Assembly: GCA_003546025.1 (NCBI GenBank)
Contig: QPKB01000001.1
Span: forward strand, 42,537,238 to 42,601,237
DNA: 64,000 bases
Source: Camphora micrantha
Taxonomy: Eukaryota; Streptophyta; Magnoliopsida; Laurales; Lauraceae
Direction: 5' to 3'
Position numbers and translations under genes: made by a program
Part shown: one piece after another, positions 49,901-61,900 of the stretch
How the letters are laid out: every line of letters begins with the position of its first letter
How positions within the stretch are numbered: position 1 is the first letter of the stretch
The notes under the pieces: model-generated
What the model was told of the DNA's origin: nothing
What the model saw: only the letters and a program-made list of their open reading frames with translations
Databases searched by the model: none

Positions 49901-52900
49901 AAAAATCCGAAAATAAAAAAAATTGGAAAAAAAATTCAAAATCATGTGTATGAGTAGATCTAACATGAAAGTATGTAGATCTAGCATGATTTCTATGCTT
50001 CATTTAAAAATTAAAAAAAAACATATAATAAAATATTTTAAGTTGATTTTCTCTTACCTTAAATAATATTTTCTTCAAAAAATAGATGTGGGATTTGAAA
50101 ATATCCAAGAGGGATGTGTGATGGAGTATGGTTGCTGCTATGGGTAGAAAAGAGATGAGAAGAGAGGAGAAGATGATGAAGATGGGGAAAAAGTTGAAAA
50201 AATTATGATTTTTACTATTTTTATCTCATCTCGGCCGATATTTTCAAAATATCGGCCGAGATATCGGTTCCGCCGATATGAAGATCATCTCGGCCGATAT
50301 AGGCCGAGATTTTGGCGATATTTACCGAGACCGATATCTCAATGAGATATCGGCTCGGTATCGGCCGATATTTTAATCAATGATTTGGACCCACGTACTA
50401 ATTATCATATTTCACATGTGGTCAAAAGATGTAATCATGTACAGTTGTAACATTCCTCATTAGGAGATTTGATTATATAGTCATTAATTAGTAAGTGATT
50501 GACATTGACTTGGCCCATGTAGGTCCAAATGAAGCACTTTAACATGGACCACTAGTTCGCAAGATCCTCTTGCGCTGAAGCATCTTCAACTGATCGGCAA
50601 ACCCTAAGGAGATGCTCCCTTCGGTGCTACTTGGATCCAAGGTGGAAAGGGTTGTCTCTCCATCTAACGAGGAAGTCTTAGGCAAGGAGCGACACAGCAC
50701 GCGGACGTTCCAGAGCTCCTACTCTAGAAACAAAAGCTGAGCTCGTCTCAAAGAAAGAAGGTAGGCTGTTGGAGACGTGATGGGGGTCGGAATTGGAACA
50801 AAAGTAGGCGTCCGCTTTGGTCAGCAGGATGGACTCTTCCCCACTCTCTCCCATCTTCTCCTCCAAATCCTTCTTCTGCGAAAAGAAAGGGGCAGATGAC
50901 CTAAACTCTTCGAGATTAATTTTTGCTTTCTCGTAAGGCATATATGGGTAGTTAGCGGGCCGACTAGCAGCGTCCACATACGAAATGGGCCCACTAAGTA
51001 AGTTGGCCTCTTGGCCTTGGGCAGGGCCTGTAGAGCTTAGATCCTTATTGCGGGCCCATTATTTCTCTTGGCTTATTTTAGGAAAAGCCTGCTCATATCC
51101 AGCCGGACAGGCTTTAAAATTTAAAAGATCTACGCCGACGCCATCGTCTCCAACCTTTGTGACCACAGTCGTTACCTACTGTTTCTACCTCAACTTTTAC
51201 ATAGTAAAGTAGATCGTCTATCCATAGAGGAAAGGACGGCAACTTCCGGGACTCCTCTAAAAGAACCTTGACTCTTCCCTGGGCTAAGACTTCCATAGCA
51301 TAAGTTTTTTGATCCACTTCCATAGTGCAGCCCAAACAATCACCAACAAGATGGAAAACTCCTTCACTCCACACTTGTAAAAGGAATCCCGTCACCTTCA
51401 ACCAACGAGGACCGGGTGGTCTCCCTATGATCTCCATCCACCTATCTATAGCATAGAAAGGGGTCGAATGAAGAATCTGAGTGCAGGTTAAGACCTTTAC
51501 AACCTCCTGATCTGTTTGAAACTGCATTAGGATAGCATCCCTGCCTAGCAGTTTTTGTCCCCCTCAGTTTCTTTCCACAATGAAACTCCAGCCAAGAAGA
51601 GATTTTCCCCAACATGAGGATCTTTCAAGAAACCTACTAGGCTGTACCGAAAAGCCTTCTTACCTTTCTCTACCACCCAAGGGGCACCCCTAATCCCTTT
51701 TTTGGACCCTTCTTGGATGATACAACCTTCTGTAACTGAATGAGGTAATGAATGATCTTGGATATCTCTTTAGTATTAGCAACACTAACTGGGGGTTCTC
51801 TTTTAGCCTGCGGTTTTTATAGGATTTCTGCTCAGATCTGGCAAAGCTTACATGAATCTTCCTGCCCCCCACCCCCCAATGATCTATCTCGGGCCAAGTC
51901 GATTGCTCTAGCAGCTTCTTTTTCTGATCTGAAACGGACAAGGGCAAAACCTCTGTTTTTCCCGGAAGTCTTACCTTTGGGAATGAACAGATCTGCTATC
52001 TTCCCAGCCCTGCAAAACATACATTCTAGTTCTGCTTTCAAAATCCCATCAGGCAGATTAGAGACAAATAGTGAGATAGAACCATTTCTCAGAGCCTGAA
52101 TGCGATCTTGAACCTTAGATGGGCAGTTTCTCCTTTCCTCACCTTTGCAAAGAATAAGACGACAATTTTCTAGATGTATGTACTTACTATACCTGTTGAA
52201 TGAAAAATATTTTTCTGAAAACATTTCTTCTAAACAGTAGGGTTAGTTTCTTTGAGGACAATGAGAGCTTCAAGACCCTTCTCGGGACCTACTTCCTCCA
52301 CTTCCTCTGTGTCATTACCCTTCGGATCATCTGAAGAATCTTTCACATCACCTGCACCATCAATGGTGTGTATGCATTTTGGACATTCCATTGCACAATG
52401 CCCCTGTTGTTTACAATGAAAGAAGGTGATCCCATTATGACCTTCAAGGTTGGAAAAACCCTTTTCTAAAGAACCACTTGGTTTAGAATCTTGCAGTGAA
52501 AAGGTCTTTTGTAAAGCCCTTTAAGATGCACTAAATTTTCAGGCTTGATAATTTGCAATATCCTCGGCCTTGACGGCATGTTAAATGATCTCATCAACAT
52601 TATCAAAACTCTTGAATGCAAGTGTAGTAGAAGGTACACTTTCCATTTGTCACAAAAATTTTAAAGTGTTATTTGATCCCAGTTCCACTTCCACACATTC
52701 TTACGTATCACATTCATTTGCTAAACTATAGATGATTATTTCTTCAGGTCTACCATTCAAAAAAAATTATGATTCAGATCTAGATTACGTCTTAATAGTA
52801 ACAAGCCCCATAGGGAAGAAAGTATTATGTGACACCTATTACCCAAACTATTTAGTGAAAATGAGAATTTTCGATGCCAAAAGTCCGCATATTATTAGAC

Positions 52901-55900
52901 ATGAACAATTGTGATGTTTGGGTATGGATTAGTTAGTGAGGTATCATGAGAACATGGATTGTTTTGACAAAACAATTAGATTATAGTGGATGAAGGTTAT
53001 TGTGATATCAGATTTGAATAGGATCAAAAGAAGATTTCAACACATATTATTTTCGAAAAGGCAGAATGCCTAATGAAAAGTGAGTGTGAAGGATATATAG
53101 CCTTTATCACAGTAGATAAAGAGTCCAAAGGTGTGGAGGAAATTCCTATGGTATGTGAATTTCAAGATTTCTTTTTCCCATAAGAAATTGCGAGATTACC
53201 TCCTATTAAAGAGATGGGTTTCACAATAGAGCCAGGGGCGGACCCAGAAATTCTTCCTTGGGGGGCCCGCTATGTAGAAAAGAATTCTTAGGGGGGCCAC
53301 ATATGAAAATTTTATGTAGTTTTCAAAATATATATATAGGGACTTTTTTGAAAATTTTGGAGGGACCATATGTAAAAAATTATGAAACTCTCTAAACATT
53401 TAAGGGGTTTTCAGAAATTTTGGGGGAGCAAGCTGGTGAGGGATTGACCCACACCTTCTAATGTGCATGATGTAAGGAGTTCCCATGGACTGGCATAGTT
53501 TTATCGCCGATTTGTGAGAAACTTCTGTTCTATTGTTTCACCTATCACTAACTACACCAAGAAAGAAACTTTTATATTGACCAAAGAAACCGATAAGAGC
53601 TTCCAATTAATTTAGAAGTTGATTGAACCTCCAATCTTAGCCTTACCTGAATTTGATAATGCCTTTCAAGTAGATTGTGATGCATCTCATAACGGCATAG
53701 ATGGAGTATTAAGTCAGGAGAACCGAGCTATAACGTTCTACAGTGAGAAATTGAATGGGTCGAGAATCAAATATTCTACCTATGAGAAAGAGTTTTATGC
53801 TATTATTCATACTCTTAGGCATTGGCGCCATTATTTGATTCAGCGGGAGTTTATCTTATTTTCAGACGATGAGGCAATGAAGGTCATCCATGGTCAACAC
53901 AAGCTGATTCCTAGACATGCTAAGTGGGTCTCATTTTTACAGTAGTACACATTCACTATAAAGCATAAAGTAGGAACACAAAATATGGTGGCTGATGCAC
54001 TAAGCCGCAAAACTTCTCTTCTTGCTACCTCAAAGGTGAAAGTGGTTGGATTTGATCTCTTCCATGAGATGTATGTCAATGAAGCGGATTTTGCACAGAT
54101 GTTGAAGATAGTTCAAATAGTTCACATGGTGATTATATGTTACATGACAACTTTCTCTTTTGAGGTTCGCAGCTTTGTCTTCCTAATTGTTCTGTACGAG
54201 ATCACATTATCATGGGGTTACATGCCAGCGGACTAGCACGTCATTTTGAGTGATACAAAACCATTGCTATGGTAGAGGAAAGTTATTATTGGCCTAAGTT
54301 GCAACATGATGTGGCAAAATATGTGGAGCGATGCAGAACTTGTAAGGTGGCTAAAGGGCAGGCAAAAAATATAGGTTTCTACACACCTTTTTCCATTCCA
54401 AAAGCACCCTGGGAAGATGTCAGCATGTACTTCATATTGGGTATTCCGCAAACTCAATGAGGTATGGATTCTATCTTTATGGTTGTTGACAGGTTTTCCA
54501 AGATGAGCCATTTTATTCCCTGCCACAAAACTTCCGATGCTACATACATTGTAAATCTGTATTTTCAGGAAGTTCTTCAATTGCATGGCATTCCGAAGAC
54601 AATTACCTCTGATCGAGATACAAAATTCATGAGTCACTTTTGGATGGAGGAAATTAGGGACAGGTATACTCTTCAGTAGTGCTTATCATCCTCAAACCGA
54701 CGAACAAATAGAAGTTGTTAATCAGAGCCTTACTCTTGCAAAGTTTGGTGAAAGGCAAGCCAAAGCAATGGGATATGATGCTTCCACATGTTGGGTTCAC
54801 CTACAACAGCTCACACAACATATCTACTCAAAGGAGTCCGTTTGAGATTGTCTATGGATACATGTATTGGATCTTGTACCTATCCAACGGGCGGATTGTG
54901 CTTCCGTTTGATGCGTCAAGGAAGCATAGAAATTGGGAAACCACAAGGGAAAAATGGAATCAACTGGGGATATGGTCTAATGCGAGGATTTTTGTCATTT
55001 TCAACAAAGAGGCAAGTAAATAATCTTATAACTATTGTTCATACATGAGTTTCTATTTGATTCTGATTTACACACCTAATTTAAGCCTTGAAAGCTAATT
55101 CTACTATGTATATATGTGTGTAAAGCATGGAACCTTAAGATCTCATGAAATATGGGTTGTAAGCAATAAATATACCACAAAGGGGATGAAATCCCATTGG
55201 CCAATGCACTATGGGCTTGCACCTCACTAGCCAAATGTGGGTTACATCACAATCGGGTTCAATTAACCGATATTCATGGGGGGCGCATTGGATCATGGTT
55301 CTAGATTCACATGTTTACATAATAATGATGACTCTAGTTTCTATATTGTCATACATGTTCTTAGATGATGTTTATGAGGCTTTTTAACACAGGACAGCCC
55401 GTGACCCATTGGGCCGACCAATCCTTTGGGCCCAATCAGTCTAGTCAATAGGCCCATTAATTTAATTTTCTTTATTTACTTCATTATTTGGAGTGTTGAG
55501 TTATGCAAGTAGGGTCCATAGGTTTTATTTAAGTGTTTTAAAATTGACCATTAACTGTTTCTACGGTTGAGATTAGTCTTAGGATTTTTCTTTTACCTAT
55601 ATAAGTGATGCAATGCCTCATCGGCTTCTGACTTTGATAAATGAAAGAAAATTTTGAGTGCTTTGTGCTCTCTTCACTTTCCTACAAAAGGTATGGCATG
55701 AGGCGTATTCAACTCAAGCGTGAGCTCTGAAATTATCCCCCATCGCCCACCTTCATCCCATGCCCACCCCACATCAATCCGCCATCCGCATCATTTGGTA
55801 TCAAAGCAGAAGATCGAATCATCTGGATTGGAGATTCGGCATTCCAACAACCCTGCTGAAACACCATCATCACCATATCGACAGCACCAATAATCCCCAA

Positions 55901-56156
55901 ATCCACACACAGCATCATGGTCGAATCCCATTACTACCAAACCCAATGTGTCCAAACTCCAAACCCCATCCAAGCCCTAAACCCAATCTGCCCGAATTTC
56001 CACAACCCATCCCAGACACAATCAAATCCTAAAACACTCTTAGATCCCGAAACACATCCTCTCTTCAACCCTAAACCCAGTCCGAAACCCAAAACCCCAA
56101 TCTCCCGGACCACACCCAACCTAACTGAACACAAATTCCATTCACACACACACACA

Positions 56157-56187
<31 letters not shown>

Positions 56188-56684
56188 AAAAAAAAAAACA
56201 CGGAAAGAAAAGATCCAAAGAAGAAGAAGAAAAAAAAAAAAAAAACAGAGAGAGAGATCGAGAACGGAGAAGAGGAACAAGCAGAAAGCGTACCTGGCAC
56301 CTCCCCAATCCACCATCGCAGTCATCTCCAGAGGCCATCGATCCAACATCTCCGCCACTGGTCTCCACAAGCAGATGCACCACCACCAACCATCGCATCA
56401 CCTTTGTCGACATCAGTTGCCTTCATCATCGTCATCAGAAACCAAACGGAGCAGTCACAGCAACTCTTCTCCAACTCAGTCTCCATCTTCATCTTCATCA
56501 GCACCGAGAGAGTCACCGCCATTCAGGTCCCTTGTCACTATCATTAACCTAGGCAAGCACCACTGTCGGTTGCAAGATCAACCTAGCAACAACCTCTCTC
56601 CTCTCGCTGAAGCCTGCTAAGAAGAAGCAGAAGCTGCTCCTCTCTTTTATCTTTTCACTGCGTCACCAAATGAGGCAACACACA

Positions 56685-56733
<49 letters not shown>

Positions 56734-58930
56734 CTTCCCCATCACACGTGCATCACTGTTGTGACGTGACAAGCCCAGCAGTGGGCATGATTTTGGATCA
56801 AGCTCGAGTCCGGAAAAAAAAAAACCAAAAAACATGAGTTGAGCCCAGCCTGACAGCTACAACAGCCAGCATCACTGTCATCATCCAGGTCGAGGCCTAC
56901 TTTGATCAAATCAGACGGTTCAAATTTGGTTTGCTGATAAATCATTCAGGGTCTGATCAACAATTTGTCTTCGCCTGTGCACTCCGGACAAACCAGATAT
57001 ACGCAGAAGATCAGTTCATAATTTTTCATTGCACATGCAAGTCAATTTGAAGTTGCAAACCAGTGAATTCGACAATGCACTTCAAAGAATTATATTTAAG
57101 TTTTTGTATGGAAAATGGTATGAAGAGAATGAAGTCTACTTTGACCAGTTCCTTAATTTGAAACGAGGAGATCAATTTTCAAGGCTGCATGAATTATGTA
57201 GATAAATGAGATTATGAGAGTGAGATACATGAATTGAACAGTTTTATTAGAGGTTTGAGACCGGATATATTGGAGAGTATGGAAGAATGCAAGACCATTC
57301 ATGAAGCATATTCGGAAGCAGCCTGTGTTGACCACATGATAAAATAGTCTCGTTGAAAATCAAAGCCTCCACAAACAATAGAAGCACATGTTGTGGCACG
57401 ACCCATGGCTGTAAATATCAAAGAGGACATTGAAATGCAAGAAAAGGAACTGGAAGAAAAAGGGACTGCAACAAGTACAAGAAGCAAAGGAAAATGAAAA
57501 ACAAGTCATTTAGGCCTGTTTGGCATCGTTGAATCTTGTTCGCCATTTTGTGCCAAGATCGGGTTGTGCTAAGATAGGGCTATGCTGAAATTGTGCTTTG
57601 CAGAACTCGTTTGACAATATATTATTAAACTGCTCCGCTGAGAATATGCTTTGCAAAACTTGTTTGGTGACATCATGAAAGTTTTGTTCTAATGAACATA
57701 ATCTAATGAAATCTCATTGCCATGGATGAAAATAGCGGCCGCCACCGCCACCGCCACACTACGGCCGATTTATCGGGTGTCGCACCCGTAGCAGCCGCTA
57801 CGTCCGCTACGGAGTGAGAAAAAATCCTACTTTCCAATTTTTTTTTAAATGCATAATAAGACTTATTTCTTTTCTTCTTCTATCCAAATAACATTTCTAC
57901 ACAACTCTTCTACCCTTTTATGTTTAAAAGAACACCAAAAAGCGCGTGATCTCGCCGAATTACAGTCGATACAGAGAGTTCTTCTCAATGATTCTTCTCT
58001 AAGTACATCCTATTAGACACCCCCTTTGGTATATGTATTTTTTTCTCTAAGTACTCTTAAGTCTTGACTTCATGACATAGTTTTTTCTTTTATAAGCCTT
58101 TCATTAGTTTCTAAGTTAGCATAACTAAGCAACATGAACACAAGTGAAAAAATGGATTATTACTATTATTTTCTATTTATACAGCGATACAGGACCTCAT
58201 ACAGTGAGGGGACCGCTACGCCCCCTTACCTTAGTTACTTTTGCAAAAAAAAATACATTTTCTCTCATTTTCCAATATTCTAGATTTTCTAGAATTTTTT
58301 CATATTTTTTTTGACGATTTTTCCAAATCGCACAACTACGTCGCTACGCTACATAGAGCCCGCTACGTAGTATTTTGGCGGCGAGCCACTACGCCCGCCG
58401 CTACCACTATTTTCATCCTTGCTCATTGCAACATAGATTGATTCGAGACATTATCATAACAACCACAAAAACTTAGAAATCAATTGATGAATCACATTCA
58501 CAAACATAATAGTATAACATACAGTGATTCCAACCGGTTCGGCTCCAAATTGAAAAGGAAACAAGTCATCCAGTTAAAATCAAGGTTTTCGAGTTCTGCA
58601 ACTCGACTTCATATCTATCACTCTGCTTATATTTAACTCCACATGCAACATGAAGACACAGGAGTTTCGCTTTGAAATAACTTTTGAGAGGATATGCAAT
58701 CACATGATTTCTTTATGGAAGGGAAGAAATTAAGGGCCCTGTACAAATACATCCGAACAAGCTAAAATCCTAGATCCAGATGGCTCCTCTAGACCTCACC
58801 TCATATCTAACACAGGCAATCAAAAATAAGAAAAAAATCACCTCATTATTTTCTAACATCATCCATCACCTAGTTCTTACTAATGAATATCATGCAGACT
58901 CTTCAACAGAATTGCAGGGATGTGTGGCGT

Positions 58931-58967
<37 letters not shown>

Positions 58968-61900
58968 GTAGCCAGGATTGGTGGGGTGAGGATGGGGAAG
59001 AGAGATTTGCACCGAGGTGGGTCATGAGAGAGAAATATAAGAGAGAGATCCCTGGAGAGAAATGCACACTATAGAAGATTCAAAGAGGCATGGGAGAAGA
59101 TCTGGAGACGGACGCATGATTGTGCCTGTGAGTTGACTCTAAAAAAAATGAAGATCTAATGACCAGATTTCCTACACCAGCATGTCAAAATCCTGGAGGA
59201 TTGTTCCAGCAGGAGTAAAATTTGGAACACTGGTTAACGTTACCAGAGACGGTTTCCATCATCTTAACTCACGGGAACGTGGTAACGTCCGGGTGGCATA
59301 ATGCCAAACAGGGCCTTCCCTACATCGATTTCATCTTCGGGAATAGACTATCATTTTTAGAAGATGGTGATCCGCTTATACAGCTGATGCATCCAACGGT
59401 CAAATCACACACCAAGGCTGAATTCAGAAATTAGAAGAGGAAACAACTCCAATTTACTTATTGGAGGAGGAAAAGACTCTGTCAAGCTTGGAAGCCATGC
59501 AAAGAAAATGACAATCAAGAAGAAAGTCGATTATTTGTACATTGGATTTTTTATCCTGCTGGACGTCTACAGAACTTGAGGTCGAGTTCTCTCTAAGACG
59601 GGAAGAGTTGATGCAAGACAGGCCCGTGACCCCATGGGCCGACTAGTCCTTTGGGCCTAGTCAGTTTAGTCCATAGGCCCATTAATTTAATTTGCTTTAT
59701 TTACTTAATTATTTGGAGTTTGTTGAGTTATGCAAGTAAGGTCCATAGGTTTTATTTAAGTGTTTTAATCTTGACCATTAACTGTTTCTATGGTTGAGGT
59801 TAGTCTTAGAATTTTTATTTTTTTTTAAATGAGTCTAAGAATTTTTCTTTTACCTATATAAGTGATGTAATGCCTCATTGGCTTTAAACCACGCGATTGT
59901 TCTGTTCGTTTTTTTCTCTTTAGAGGGGAAAGGGATCGCCTACCTCACCGCTTGTGTGGTACTTGATGAATGAAAGAAAATTTTGAGTGCTTGGTGCTCT
60001 CTTGGCCCTCTCCTATGAAAGGTCTGGCGTCAGGCCTATTTAACTCAGCTGTGAGGTCTGAACCTATTCCCCATCGTCCATCTTCAGTTTTTAATAAACT
60101 GTGATGTTGTTTAAGTAATTTTAACATGAAATGTATCAATTAGGTTCTTCAATTTGGGAAAAAAGGATTCAAGCCCTAATTTCTTAAAGGGACGATCCAA
60201 GTTTGACGTAAGAAGGGCATCGCATGCCACATCTCAAATTTCACCAATGGTCGTGAGCCATTAATGGACCCCATACCATGGTTGAACCTGATTGGGGCAT
60301 TGGATAGGCCATGGAGTCTTGTCTTTCAATGGATTTTAGGGTTTGATCTCCTAGAGTTACCTGGATACTTAGGCTTTTCCATATGCTTGATGTTTTTGAA
60401 TTTAATCTGAGTCCTTTAAAGTTAAATTGAGGTTTCAGATTTGTGCAAACGATGGGTTTACTGTTTTAATGGTGATTAAACATGCCTTTCATGTAGAGAT
60501 ATGTGAAGCGAATGAGAACATGGTAGTCTATGGTAAGGATGAGCTAAATTACAGGTCTTAATGAAGAAGATGGGCTTTGGAGCTTTGGCCGTGGGCCACA
60601 TTAGTGGGATACATGCTGGCCGAATGCACATTGGAAGATTAGAAGGCGCTTTTGGCCCTAGGACACCATGGATTATGGACTTCTTTGACTCTTCACATAA
60701 AAGGACCATTAGGACTAGAAATTATGGATTTGAACTTAGAACTAGGTTCTAATAATTGAAACCGGGACCAGCAGTAGGCTTGACCTCTACTTACGGATCC
60801 CTGGGAAGCATGCATGGGAATTATGCCAAAATAAGGGTATGGCGTTATAGAATATTATTAGACACAAAATTACCATCAGAAGCACCAATCGTAGTTGACC
60901 AAAATCGAATTTGAAGACCTTGTGTTTCTTCAAATTGAATTTTGGGACAAACTAGGGGTGTTTAGGATTCTACTACATCATAGGGCTAAGTTGGCATAAG
61001 GACATGCATGTGGAAGGTGATCCAAATACCTAGGTTTGATGCTTGTGATTGAATCTTGAATCACAATTAATCTTGATGTAGATGTACAATTAAATATTCT
61101 CTTCTCTACATGACTGGTGCATATATCCTTTATGGCTAGAAGTAGTTGCTTGCGAATTTTACCATTTTGTGAAACTTGAACTAAAACCATAGAACAGACT
61201 TAGAATCCCTAGTTTTTGGTAGGATTGTCATTCCTTAGGTAATTATAGATTACATGGGATAGATGGATGCTAATAAGGGGAAAATTCATAATTTCTAGAA
61301 AAAGGCAGCAACGGTGTGCGGCCCAGTTTTCTAGGGTCAAATGATGTCAAAATTCAAAGATCTTTGAAGATGTGGGTTCGTCTCGTCAAGTAGTACGAGA
61401 TCCGTATAAAGATCAAACAGTAATATGGAATGAAAGGCATATAATACAAATATGTCAACTAAAAAGTTCGGAATTTATACATACCGTTTCTGTTGATCAT
61501 ATCCAGCAATGCTGTCCCATGATATCACACCATTGCTAGGAACTGGGAAGGGCTCACTAAGGTCAAAGACTTTCACTCCCATGGCTTCCAAAGCATCTAG
61601 TGATTTTTCCCCAGAAGGTATTGGAGCACTATTTGGCCTGCTCTCCCTTCTCTCTGAGTATCGGCTTGGTCTTTGCTCTGACGCATTCCTAGAATCTGAC
61701 CTTTCACTGGCTAATTTTAGTGCAGACACCAAGGTATCAAGCTCTTCGAAACTAAAACTTCCCTGCTTTATGAATTCAATTTCCTACAAGAAAATGTTAT
61801 CACCCACTTAGATTAGAAGCAACAAGGTATTAGCTACACAAATTACAATAAATAGAACAAAGCATATGCAACTCTCAAATGTGATAACATCATAGAAGGC

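Larger units (their letters stand above)
39085..52236 (-). mobile_element. L1-type LINE (LINE-2), split by three later insertions
   Basis: ORF1 (50550-52224) and ORF2 (39122-42654) stand in the right order and strand for one L1 element. The sequence between them is occupied by hAT-1 (42699-47789), an hAT MITE (47970-48652) and a MITE (49097-50544), each with its own target duplication. Taking these out leaves about 5.9 kb, a normal plant L1 size. Remaining LINE pieces are 39085-42698, 47790-47969, 48653-49096 and 50545-52236. Poly(A) and target duplication at the 3' end were not found. Sense to the host gene. Confidence 0.72.
55386..60086 (+). mobile_element. Gag-only LTR retrotransposon (TR-GAG type), Gypsy-like
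   Basis: Related LTRs lie at 55386-55793 and 59609-60086. A tRNA-Met primer site follows the first, and a polypurine-like AAGACGGGAAGAGT precedes the second. The only coding remnant is Gypsy gag (57060-57495); no protease, RT or integrase motif is found in 4.7 kb. It therefore depends on other elements. It holds a MITE (57513-59315), which holds an hAT MITE (57721-58421). The target duplication is not resolved. Confidence 0.72.

Noticed and set aside
53231..53440. Named MITE family insertion
   Set aside because: GGCGGACCCAG resembles known MITE ends, but no opposite end or duplicated flank was found.
55917..56552. 211-codon proline/threonine/histidine-rich frame
   Set aside because: It crosses (CA)n, A-runs and a C-rich leader between an LTR primer site and gag. 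The composition explains it.
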